The position numbers and the translations under genes were made by a program. Positions 53,298-62,758 of a DNA stretch of 64,000 nt are shown one piece after another. Position 1 is the stretch's first letter, and each line of letters starts with the position of its first letter. Under the pieces are notes generated by a model that searched no databases, was not told the DNA's origin, and saw nothing but the letters and a program-made list of their open reading frames with translations. The stretch is from Malachius bipustulatus (Eukaryota; Arthropoda; Insecta; Coleoptera; Melyridae): positions 6,758,001 to 6,822,000 of the forward strand of contig OU342638.1 in the NCBI GenBank assembly GCA_910589415.1. Reading direction: 5' to 3'.

Positions 53298-54263
53298 TTA
53301 TCCCTGTGACTTGCTGGGTTGTCCTGGCGTCGCTTTCTGAAGGGCGAATGCTGTGATAAATTCGGGTCGGAGATTTCGTCGGATGGAATGGACTATGTTC
53401 GACTCTGACGGCGGCTGCGTGAGACGATAGAACAGCGATTCCATGGCGGCAATATATAGGGATACGTCCTCTCGGCGACCCTGTCTACGCGAGCGTATTT
53501 CGTCCAGAAGATTTTGGTCGTAACTCTCACCCAAAAATGTCTCTTTTAATTTCTGGACTAATTCGTCCCAACACGAGAAGCGTTTTTAAGTGAATTTGTA
53601 TGCCACCATGTCCACACATCACCCTCAAACAAGTCACCAGCAGAAAAGAAGAGGTCAGACCTCGAACAGCCTCGAGATAGGCGAAGGAATTCGACTTTTT
53701 CTAGAAAGGTTATCAAGGGTTCCTTACCCGAATATTTCTGGATACCCCCATTTATATACTGGAACTGCCTTGGAGCTAGAAGAGAAGTAGGAGGATCGCG
53801 AAGATGGAAGAAGTGGGCTAGAAGCGGCATTGGGTCCAGACACGTCTATGTCAAGTTTAATCGTGAAATCCGCCTCGACATTAACTAACCGAGTCTTCAG
53901 AGACTCCTTGGCTTTGGATTGATCTGCAGTAGTCGGAATCATATTCGAAATACGGTTGGACAAATGTGTTAGTCTACAGATAATTCTCCGACAGTCAGGA
54001 GCACTACGATCTCCCTGAAACGCCTGGACTGCCTCTTCGACCCCCTTCAAACCTGTCTGCACCTCCTTTGAATCCTCATCGAAGGTGTATGGGAACTTGT
54101 CAGGACGCGAGAAACTGCGGTCGCCGGCCTCTTGTGCGAGAAGGCCTCGTAAAAGTTTTCGCCGCTCTTCGGCAGTAGCAGGGACCTTGACACCTCGTAC
54201 TCTGATCTCGTAGGCGGTCCGGATGCAAGTGAGAAGTTCAGGAACTAGCGCGGATTTGAACAT
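53298..54263 (-). pseudogene. gypsy gag (N-terminal and capsid parts)
   Basis: From ATG 54263 the reading gives MFKSALVPELLTCIRTAYEI, SAP/coiled-coil-like LKTRLVNVEADFTIKLD, then KAVPVYKWG. A frameshift near 53735-53750 leads to YSGKEPLITFLEKVEFLRLS, and a second near 53590-53550 to KLKETFLGESYDQNLLDEI, then RRQGRREDVSLYIAAMESLF and LRPEFITAFALQ. The LxxFLxxVE and RRQGxxEDVxxYI motifs are typical of gypsy gag capsids. The end joins LINE DNA at 53277; zinc knuckle missing. Confidence 0.85.
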
Positions 54264-54394
54264 TATGAGTCAGCGGTACTTACTATGTTTTTAAAGGTAA
54301 AGGAACGAGAAATATTCGATAATAAAGAAATCGATAATAATAATAAATAAAACGATATATATAAATTTCCGAAACAATCGGCAACAAAAATACG

Positions 54395-55047
54395 CTAGAA
54401 CGACACAATTAAAACACTACCTGGAAAAAATTCTCTGGCTTGCTTTTCTGAGATAAAATAAAGAATGTGAGTTACCCCTTTTATATAAGAAGCGTTTTCC
54501 CCAGGATCATCTGACATATTGGTTTCGTCGTAGTTAAAAATATTGGCAGCTGGTACATTAGAAATACTAGTTTCCAAGTTGTTGAAATATTCTTTGATTA
54601 TTTCTGGGGAAACAGCAGCACGATTACGTTTAATCTTTGCGCCCAAGCGTTGAGTAAGGTTACCTCGATGTCTCTTCAAAAGTGAGTATACCCAGTCTCG
54701 TCCAGGAGTGTTGTCTTTAAATTTAGGAACATGACGGACTTCTCGCTCTAAATATGATTTTGTCACCATCTGCAAGTCTTCCATGTTAAGAGGAAATCCC
54801 CACTCCCCGCAAGTAATAACTGTCTGGACTATGGCTTCTTCTTCTGCTTCACTAAAAACAGCTTGACCACCGCAATTCAGGCCTTTGTATTTGTTATAGA
54901 ATGTTCCATAAGTTATTTTATATTCCTCTGATGCTTTCTTATCGACCAACCATGCTCAGCCACTTTCGACAAAGCTTCTTCCAAATTTTCTGGTTTATAA
55001 CTTTTATAATTACGTCCGCCAATTTTTTTCTTTTATATACGTCCCAT
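54395..55047 (-). pseudogene. pogo/Tigger-type transposase, N-terminal fragment
   Basis: Reads GGRNYKSYKPENLEEALSKV (first helix-turn-helix, CENP-B type), a frameshift near 54950, then KITYGTFYNKYKGLN. The CENP-B-type second HTH follows (SEAEEEAIVQTVITCGEWGF, LNMEDLQMVTKSYLE, PKFKDNTPGRDWVYSLLKRH). The first catalytic aspartate of the DDE domain is in NYDETNMSDDPG. Directly after DDPG the sequence departs from the family and passes into terminal-like DNA (GGGGTAACTCACATTC), so the rest of the catalytic domain is deleted. An in-frame TAA lies near 55032. Confidence 0.85.
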
Positions 55048-55125
55048 TTTAACTGAAAGAATAAAAAAAATACATATTTGTTTCGAATAATATCATTTAA
55101 AAAATACAGCTTTTATGCATTGTAG

Positions 55126-55573
55126 GGGTGACTTTGATTATATGGGGTGAGATTGATAACTATATCAATGACACCCCATGTCGTCTATCAAAGTGACCCC
55201 AAGAGGTAAATACTCTTTTTAAATATTCCACCTTTGTTAAATAGGTATGTAGGTTATAAAGTGAGGTTAGGAGAAATACAAACTACTCCATCGACACCGA
55301 ATACTGTTATTTGAAACATAATAGAAAAATGTATACATGGTTTCATTCAGAGTAATAAATACGGCAAAAGTCAAGGTTACGGATTATAAAAATATGACAA
55401 AAACACTCACCAACAAGAAATGATTTAACAGCCACGAGGCACGTTTGCACTAATCACACTACGAGAAAGCGATGTTGACGGATTACGTTGGACGCGTATC
55501 TTTAATTTTAAATGAAAGCGTGACTTGTTATCAAAGTCACCCCACAATTTCAATGTCACCCCATGTTACGGTA
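55126..55573. repeat. terminal/subterminal GGGGTGAC repeats of the pogo element
   Basis: Repeated GGGGTGAC(T/A)TTGA-type words and complements lie at 55127-55205 (three or four) and 55527-55566 (two). The outermost, GTAACATGGGGTGACATTG read on the minus strand (about 55571-55553), is preceded by sequence of a different ORF, so it is probably the 5' end of the pogo element. Confidence 0.6.
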
Positions 55574-55866
55574 CCCTTTTTCTTCTTCTCATCAATTGCA
55601 AGTCTTTTGGAATAAGCTTGCATCAGGACAGGATTCGCGCTCCCATTGCCCCGTTTATTCCTTTTCTTCGCCTCCTCCCAGGCATGTGATCCGTACGATG
55701 TTTTGAAGTAAAAGTTGCCGTCGTCTTTGATTACTTTTAACATTCGAATGTCCAGCATTGGTAAAATTACTTGGGAGTTCAGAGCTTTCATATCAAAAAA
55801 GTTCTCATGACTCAACTCATGAACCAGATAAGGCTTGCCACTTTTCTTTGCCGTTTTCATGGCCAT
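55540..55866 (-). CDS. unidentified ORF cut by the pogo element
   Basis: An open frame with composition like real protein: KSGKPYLVHELSHENFFDM, then IRMLKVIKDDGNFYFKTSYG and a basic tail (EEAKKRNKRGNG, DEKKKKG). The VHELxHxNFFDMKxL pattern recalls hypothetical transposon-associated proteins of insects, but I cannot name a family. The frame runs into the GGGGTGAC terminus of the pogo element after KKKKG, so its C-terminus is missing. At its 5' side it overlaps the end of the PIF/Harbinger frame by 10 bp. It may be a fragment of a second protein of that or another transposon. Confidence 0.35.
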
Positions 55867-56456
55867 AGCGTATTGGGAAGGTAAGCATATCGGTCCACTT
55901 CGGAGTGCTCTTTTAACTTCTTTTTCAATAGTTGGGTAGTTGAGAGTAGCAAAATTCTAAATCTATTAGCTAGAATTCCAAAGACATTTTCAACTACTCT
56001 TCTGGCACTGCTTAATCTATAATTAAATATACGTTGAGGCAATGTCATGTTTCTGAATGGAAACGGTTTCAAAATATTGTGCGAAAGAGGAAAAGCTGCA
56101 TCTGCAACAATTACGTAAGGCACAGGTCTTGAACGACCTTGTAATGGGGATTCGTCAGGTATGTTTAATTGGTTTCTTATGAGCGCAAAATAAAGGTTGC
56201 TGTTTCGGAAAACACCTCCATCGGAAACTCTTCCGTTAGTTCCAATATCGAAGAATAAAAATTTATAATTTGCATCAACTAGACCTAATAACACAATGCT
56301 ATGTGAACCTTTATAATTGAAATAGGCAGAACCTTCATTATGTGGTGCTAGTATTAAAATATGTTTTCCATCAAGAGCACCCAGTGTATGGGGAAAGTTC
56401 CATGTTTCCTCAAAATCTCTTGCTATTTTAAGCCACTGAGAGGCATTACTTGGCAT
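55857..56456 (-). pseudogene. PIF/Harbinger nuclease (HARBI1-like) fragment
   Basis: Begins right after a splice acceptor (TTATTACAG|ATG, 56457/56456) and reads WNFPHTLGALDGKHILI (first Asp), then YFNYKGSHSIVLLGLVDANY and FFDIGTNGRVSDGGVFRNS. VPYVIVADAAFPLSHNILKP follows (second Asp) and then SSARRVVENVFGILANRFRI (Glu). These are the DDE_4 hallmarks of HARBI1-type nucleases, and the triad is present. After RFRI the sequence departs from the family and stops at 55857. The N-terminal helix-turn-helix region is missing apart from a possible exon at 57033-57130. Confidence 0.88.
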
Positions 56457-56459
56457 CTG

Positions 56460-57032
56460 TAATAATTAAAATCTACATTAGTAAATATCAAAAAGGTAAT
56501 TAAAATATGGAAAAACAATTTTAATTGGTAAATGTTAAGGAGAGCGGCCACTCGCATTGACTTGCGATTTTTATGTAGTTTCACATTTTGAAGGTGTTTT
56601 TTCCCGGTGTTATCCCAACAAACATACGAGACCGTGGAGCGAATAGGGGTGCTGGGTGGGTAAAATACACGCACTAGATTCTATTTTCGCTAGTTTTGAG
56701 CACTTCAATTAAGGTCACTTTAAAACTAAGGTCACTTTTCTCTAACAGCGAGACGCTTCGTTAAGGTCATCCGAGTAGAGAGGCATCACCGCTTGCCGCT
56801 AGCTAACTCGCTCCGTGCGAGTCCGTCCCTGTCGCCGTTTAAATTTCAATGCGTACCGTTGCGCATAATATTTCACAATATTACATCTTTTGGTGGTAGC
56901 CTACTTCCCCTTGTCCCCCCCCTCTATCCTACCTCATTTCCCCTCCCATTGTTTTGTCCATTCCCAAGCAACAGAATACAGTGCATTACGAGAACGATTT
57001 ACGCATTTATCGAAAATTAATTATACACTCAC
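56460..57032. other. mostly unassigned; possible intron
   Basis: No ORF of note. It includes a pyrimidine-rich tract (56905-56950) and TTAAGGTCA words at 56709, 56770 and nearby. Confidence 0.4.
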
Positions 57033-57130
57033 CTGATGTACATAATTCCATAATATTCCGGTTACACCAGTTGACAATTTGTTAGGGTAAGGAAAAACTG
57101 TCCCGCTCGTCCGCAAACAAAACATCCCCG
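57033..57130 (-). other. possible upstream exon of the PIF nuclease
   Basis: Minus frame TVFPYPNKLSTGVTGILWNY followed by VHQ ends at a canonical donor CAG|GTGAGT (57033/57032) in the phase needed to join the acceptor at 56457, giving an intron of 576 nt. No clear family motif, so this is weak. Confidence 0.25.
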
Positions 57131-57810
57131 CTCCAGCACTTACCTCACACCCCGTACACGTATTATAATCGCACTGCATTTTTTTCGTTTTCATGGGTAG
57201 ATACGAACGCTTCGACCTCCAACTTTAAACTAACTCTTTCCGATACGATTGTGAGTCTCTATTAAAAGGCACAAAAAGGCACAAATGGAAATGTCAACGT
57301 ATTTTAATGTAGATCGTATATGGAAGGAAAGTGAACAATCGTAAATAATTTGAATATAAAACGATCTATCCTCCGGCGTGAGCTAGATCAGACTGCCACT
57401 CTTTTCACTCTTTGCCTCCGTGTTTGATTCTTCCGCAGCAAACGACGTTCCCCACCGCTACCGGCTGGTATCGAGGGAAAGTCCCTGCCTGCCTACCAGC
57501 GTTCACGTGGTTCAATGAGCCAGGTCAGGTCAGGTCAGATCATCATCACTTGTTTCTTGGACCACATTTTCCACTCAAACGTCTTTTTAATGGTAGCTTT
57601 TTCTCTGCCTTTGTCTATCATTTGCTCTGCCAATGGTACAAGAAATGATATAAGGGAAATTTTCTTGTGGTGGATTTGCTGGAAAATTATGCAAGAGTTA
57701 ACTACTGCCGTCATTAAAAGTTTATAGATGACTTTACGCCACTACACGGTTGACTTCCGGTCTAGATCGTAAGTAGATATTTTTTGGCCGGCCAAATCAA
57801 CACGGCCCAC
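57131..57810. other. unassigned region
   Basis: No recognisable coding sequence; a short AGGTC tandem (CCAGGTCAGGTCAGGTCAG) at about 57519-57537. Confidence 0.5.
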
Positions 57811-57819
57811 CCAACAAAC

Positions 57820-58220
57820 ACACGAACGTGTTTAATACGTTAGTAATACAACCGTTAACCAAACGTTGAAATTTGGTAACTATGTCGCGATTTTATACGT
57901 GAAAATAAACGTGATATTAAACATTTAATTCAACGTATGAAATTAAACGTTTTTAAGAAGCTTGGAAGGAAGGATGCGTTTATGTATATTTGGTGTAATT
58001 CCACACGTATTTAATGCATTTAATCATGTCCTATCTATTCACGTTTAGTTTTTAATGTAAATAAAACCGTGGTTTTATTTACGTTTAAAATACGCATTTA
58101 CCGAGTGGTTTAAGAAACGTAGTAACCAACACGTCAAACTAACCGTAGTTCTAGGGTCACCATTGATATGGTATTTTTGACGTGTTGTTTTAGCATATAA
58201 AAACGTGTTTTTATATAAGT
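57820..58220. repeat. cluster of palindromes centred on GT/ACGT
   Basis: Perfect dyads at 58057-58082 (12-bp arms around GT; GTAAATAAAACC on the left) and 58195-58216 (10-bp arms, ATATAAAAAC, around GT). An 11-bp inverted pair, AACACGTCAAA, lies at 58128-58138/58176-58186. AACGT or ACGT words recur throughout the 400 bp. No coding. Confidence 0.7.
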
Positions 58221-58363
58221 TTCAAACACGAAGTCATAATTTACTCCGGGCTGTTTTGTCGTGGTTCATAATATGGAGGTTTGGTGTGAATGTTTCGTCC
58301 ACAAACTGTCGAAGACATCATCAGCGGTTACATGTGCGCAAGCAATGGTTCAACTCGTGATCC

Positions 58364-59026
58364 CTGACTTCCGTGTTGCAACCAATGGATCAGGGAATAA
58401 TACGACCTCTAAAGTCACATTTTAGAAAAAACCTAGTCCTTAAAATTATCGAGAGTATTGAGACAAATGATGCCAGTACCAGCGTTGAGCAGCCAAAGAT
58501 TACGGTACTCGATGCAATTCTAATGATTTAAGATGCCTGGACGAAAATCACGCAACGAACAATTTTCAACTGCTATAGACAGGCTGGATTTATTCGAGAC
58601 AATGTAGACTGCATTATCACCTCAAACTCAGACGACTTTGGCGAGGAAGATGATATGCCACTGTCCATTTGGGTGAGAGCTATTGATAATCAACTACCCA
58701 TAACAAACGAAGAGCTTGAGCAGTATGTCATTATTGATGATGCCGTCTGTGAAGAACCATCTGACGCGAGTATTGTGCAAGATATCATTGCCAACAGTCA
58801 AGAAAGCGTCGACGATGATGATGACGATCCGGGGGAGATTAGTTTTAATCCTAGTGCGTCCGAAGCTCTGAAAGCTGCAGAAGTGGTGAATGTGTTTGTG
58901 CACACTAATTTCGACAATGATGAAATTAAAAACATCATGTCTCGTCTTCACAACGCTGTACGTGGTTGTTATTATCGAACAAAAATCCGAAGAAAGCAAA
59001 CTAAAATTACAGACTTTTTAATTTAA
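58364..59026 (+). pseudogene. Tigger/jerky-type transposase, C-terminal fragment
   Basis: Reads LTSVLQPMDQGIIRPLKSHF (the conserved LQPxDQGII block with the last catalytic Asp), then VLDAILMI, an in-frame TAA, and DAWTKITQRTIFNCYRQAGF. The C-terminal acidic stretch (SVDDDDDDPGE) follows, then PSASEALKAAEVVNVFVHTN, ending RKQTKITDFLI. The TKITDFF-like end is diagnostic of Tigger elements. The frame is otherwise continuous. It is separated from, and in the opposite orientation to, the pogo fragment at 54.4-55.0 kb, so it is probably a different copy. Confidence 0.88.
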
Positions 59027-59029
59027 TTT

Positions 59030-60440
59030 TTAAATGAACATTATCGTTTAATTTTTATATTCATGATTGCGTTTGATTAAAACAGAAGTTTATTTTATTT
59101 AAAAGCTTGATTTTCATTGACTAGGTATATTTCTTATGTACATACATATTATGTGAACCCCCGAGTTGCACGACAACCGTGATAATTAATACCAGTGCCG
59201 AGTCCGGATGACCTCGACGAGTTATTGTTAGCATACCCTAATCTGTACGGTTTGTGCGTCGTCCGGTTATTACGACCTAATACAGCCGGTCCCTTGGCGG
59301 TCGCTCTATCCGGATTCTACTGTAGGTATGTTTTCCACCCCTACATAGGTGCCATAGTGAAACTATAGGATACACGGATGTAAAAAATAATGACCGATTT
59401 AGTTGTTTAATACCCAATTAACATGACAAGATTATGTGGTGAAAAAATAAATAAATAAATAAATACATGCAAAAATATGCATGGAAATTTGCAAGAAAGT
59501 TAAAATATGTCCCATCAAAGAAAAGAAATTCCCGAAAAACCGAATTTTTTATTGTTTAACTTACTCTCACAAAAGAATCATATAAAGTCTAGTATATTAT
59601 AGGTATTGCAACCCTGTATATAGACTGACGCATATGTTATGCCACTCGGTATACTATACACATACCACTCAGTATCCAAGACCACACTATCCAAGAAGAC
59701 GTTGAACCAATATATTCGTAATTAACAATGTGAGCAAATAAAAACGACAGTTCAACGAATAACAGTAAACAAATGGCAATTCAATTTTCATAAAAAAAAG
59801 TATCAAACCAGTAAATATTCAGAAAGAACCAAACCACGAACCCACCAAACCTGTAAAATATGAATTATTAAAAATGATACCGTAAACTTTCAATTATCCA
59901 TACTTACAAGAAACTAGATTGCCACAAAGTTGGTATCACTGATAATGCAGGAAACATCGCTAAAAAGCCTATCCTCGTGATTCCCAATAGTTTTTCAAAA
60001 CCATATCGAGATCGATGATCTTCCTCTATAATGTGAAAATATTGGTGATAATTGAAACCAAATTATTTGCACAAATAGCATAACGCTGAACCAGGCCGGA
60101 TGATGTTTGAGACCCAAAATCTTAAAAATAAACAAATATCATGGCGAGTTGTAATTTGTGTCATTAATTTTAATCAATTATAATTTGGGATCTCAATTTA
60201 CTTTTAGTTCAGTCCAACTCTCAAAGATTACAGAAAAAATGGGGAAGGAAAAAAGTAGTCAATAATCATAATCAATTATTAAAACAACACCGTAGGTAGG
60301 TAGGTCTTAATGAGTATAAAGACAATTAATAGCCTGTCGAATTGGAGTCGGGTTTTAACCCATCGTCCTGACAGTTGTCAAGTCTGGAGCGCCCGAGAAC
60401 CCAAATAAAGAGTTTCGACTCAGACAGCAACACACATCCC
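59030..60440. other. unassigned region
   Basis: No coding sequence recognised. 59160-59330 is less AT-rich with several CGACG words; the remainder is AT-rich. Confidence 0.5.
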
Positions 60441-60705
60441 ATTAGATTTATAGCAATAAAAGTCCACAATTATTTAATATAATTTATTCAGAACGATAAA
60501 CAATCCTGCACTTAGAAGATGAATTCATACACGGTCACCGACTAGTACTTGCGATAGGTACCAGAGTCGGCGGCGGAATTAAACGCACAATCGTTGTGGG
60601 TTCTATTTATAACTTCTCAGTTCATCGTCACGAACGAACCGCTAAGTATGAAGGGGAATCCCCGCGCTGCTTTCATTATTTGTTTTTGAACAGGTGAATC
60701 TAACA
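60441..60705 (-). repeat. copia 3' LTR
   Basis: On the minus strand it starts TGTTAGATTCACC, contains a TATA-like TTATAAATAG and AATAAA, and ends AATCTAA (expected AATCTAACA), about 265 bp. It is immediately preceded by a polypurine tract and a copia RNase H end in the same orientation. Confidence 0.75.
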
Positions 60706-60714
60706 CGCCCCCTC
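60706..60714 (-). other. copia polypurine tract
   Basis: GAGGGGGCG directly upstream of the LTR start TGTTAG on the minus strand. Confidence 0.65.
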
Positions 60715-60954
60715 AAAAATAAATCATGAAAGAATATGAAATGAATTCATCTTCTTTATGCCTTCTGGCAACGAAAACATATATGGTTCAGCATTTGCTG
60801 CAAAGGATATGGGAAAACCAGGAAAAACCCAATCAGACCATTTACACACTGTATAGTACATATCATTTACAACAGAAAACGGTTATCTCTCATGCTTATA
60901 TTCATTATTTTATATTATTATATTTATTAAACTAATTTCTACTTTTCACTCACG

Positions 60955-61295
60955 GCTCATTCCACACCTCATCTTCAGAAAAGTGACTGGAGGTAATGGT
61001 TTAGTCAGTCCATCTGCAAGCTGTTGACCTGTAGGAATATAGTTCAATTGAATAACCTTATTTTCAATTTGTTATGTTTCAACCTCTTATGATTTGTTGG
61101 ATTATTTGCAATACTAATACAACCATTATTATTGTCTTCATAGATAATAGTATAGGATTTAGCATATGCAAATTTATACTTTTTGCTAGCGATTTTAACC
61201 AAATTGCTTCTCGAACCGCTTCAAACAAGGCCATATATTCTGCCTCTGTGGATGATACAGCCACAGATGCCTGTCTTAAATTCTGAAATTTTGGT
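60955..61295 (-). pseudogene. copia RNase H, C-terminal fragment
   Basis: Reads RQASVAVSSTEAEYMALFEA followed by IWLKSL, then after a frameshift YEDNNNGCISIANNPTNHKR, and after another QLADGLTKPLPPVTFLKMRC to the stop. SSTEAEYxAL, the D-N-x-GCI strand and ADxLTKxL are the RNase H hallmarks of Ty1/copia. Everything 5' of this point is replaced by a mariner fragment, with which it shares one open frame (61504-61079). Confidence 0.88.
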
Positions 61296-61299
61296 CGGT

Positions 61300-62054
61300 C
61301 CTTAAATTTTGATTTGGACATTCTTGGCGATGAAGGAGTTTTCCAGTGCATGGATTGCCGCTTAGTTTCAACATCGTACTGGAATATCCAGGTTTCATCG
61401 CAAGTGATGATGTTTTCCAGCAATTCTGAAAAAAAAATCTGAGCAGATTTGTTGAAGGACGAGCTTTTGGTCGGGGGTGAAAGTTTTTGGGACCAACTTA
61501 CCACAGACTTTCTTCACGTTCAATTCGTCATGTAAAATTTTTCTGACCGTTTCTTTATCGGCGTTTACAGTCTCAGCAATCATCCGAATGCTCATGTGCC
61601 GAGCTCCGCGCACAATTTCATTGATTTTGGTCACTGTTTGCGGAGTTATTGAAACAGACACAGGTTGACCTGGACCCTGGACGTTGGTGATGCTCTCCCC
61701 GCCTTCAGAAAACCTTTTATTCCATTCGAAAAAACGTGCACGAGATAGAGAATCTTCACCGTAGGCCTCGTTCAACAATTTATAGCACTCAGTCAGAGTT
61801 TTTTTTTAATTTAACAAGAAATTTCACATTGATTCGTTGCTCATGTTTTTTTGTCACACATTGTTATCGGCACGAGAAAAAACCGCGTTCAATTTCAACT
61901 TTTATAGAAAAAATACTACTACAGCGACAAAAACGTGTTTTCATACTGACGAAGCAGACACTACACGCTAACCAACGCTGCTTCGTTTCCCTCCCCACCC
62001 CTCTAGGATACCTTCTGCGCGCGCAGTCTCGTTATTTAATAGCCAGACCTCGTA
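61300..62054 (-). pseudogene. mariner transposon 5' half
   Basis: The right end TACGAGGTCTGGCTATTAAA (62054 leftwards) is a mariner-like terminus. The transposase begins near 61850 and a frameshift in an A-run near 61805 precedes CYKLLNEAYGEDSLSRARFF. This is followed by EWNKRFSEGGES, then the second helix-turn-helix (RHMSIRMIAETVNADKETVR) and KVCGKLVPK. A second frameshift near 61435 leads to ENIITCDETWIFQYDVETKR (first catalytic Asp) and SPRMSKSKFK, where it is cut. The remaining two catalytic residues are lost at the junction with copia. Confidence 0.88.
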
Positions 62055-62056
62055 TA

Positions 62057-62461
62057 CAGGGTGAGTTTTTTCCAAAGTTTAGTACAGGGATCTCGTAAAC
62101 TACTGCAGTTAGAGGAACGGTTAAATGGGGAAAGTAGTGCAGTTTTATGAGCTTAATTCGAAACAGCTTTTGCTTTTTTGAAAATCTCCATGTGTTCCTA
62201 GATATTTTTAACATAGAGTAAATTCCGGGAATTTCTTTATACTGAGATAGCAGTCTTATTAGTGGGATTAGAGAAAAGTCATAAAGGAAAAGATTTTAGA
62301 TCATTTTATCGGAGTTACAATTTTTTTATTTGTCCTGTCATCAGTGTGAAAACCGTCCTAACTTTTTTATTTTCAGAAAAAACGATATCAAGTTTTATAT
62401 TGTTGTATAAAGCAAGTACTACGAAGAAAATATTGACAAATGCAAAGGAAATGGCAAGAAA
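62057..62461. other. one-sided TA-CAGGGTGAG element start
   Basis: TA then CAGGGTGAG follows the mariner end by two bases. No right arm is found; the rest is unassigned. Confidence 0.35.
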
Positions 62462-62758
62462 ATGTGTCACACATTAAAAGAACTGGTCAACAATAAGCGG
62501 GAAGAGATTGATTTCTCGAACATATTGTCCAATAGATGTTCCGTGAAAAGTGTTGAAGATGATTTTAATCATGTTCACTTTACTAAATTCAAAGCTGTAA
62601 GGCTTCCAGAATTGAGAAAAATTGTCAATCAATTAAAATCAAAAAGTACCAGCGATGATTTGCTGAGTATTAATTTACAAAAAGTTATTCGATGTAGTTG
62701 GATATCCACTACTTTATTTAATAAATACATCCCTGACCACTGGAAGAATTACATTTAA
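62462..62758 (+). pseudogene. possible LINE reverse transcriptase N-terminal fragment
   Basis: The ORF contains FTKFKAVRLPELRKIVNQLK followed by SKSTSDDLLSINLQKVI, which resembles the segment at the start of many LINE polymerase domains (F...V....I...LKSK.S.D.ls...lK). It ends DHWKNYI and a stop. The similarity is short and no catalytic motif is included. Confidence 0.35.

Larger units (their letters stand above)
27640..54263 (-). mobile_element. one Ty3/gypsy element dispersed by nested insertions
   Basis: In minus order: gag (54263-53298), protease (48500-48053), reverse transcriptase/RNase H (47697-45958), integrase core (45771-45175), integrase C-terminus (34303-33840), 3' repeats (33815-33643 and a remnant at 27643). 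Each gap is a separate insertion whose flanks rejoin the gypsy frame or sequence: a LINE, a LINE fragment, a LINE tail, H1 and palindrome P. LTRs were not identified. The element is dead: besides the insertions it has frameshifts in gag and a stop in reverse transcriptase. Confidence 0.85.
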
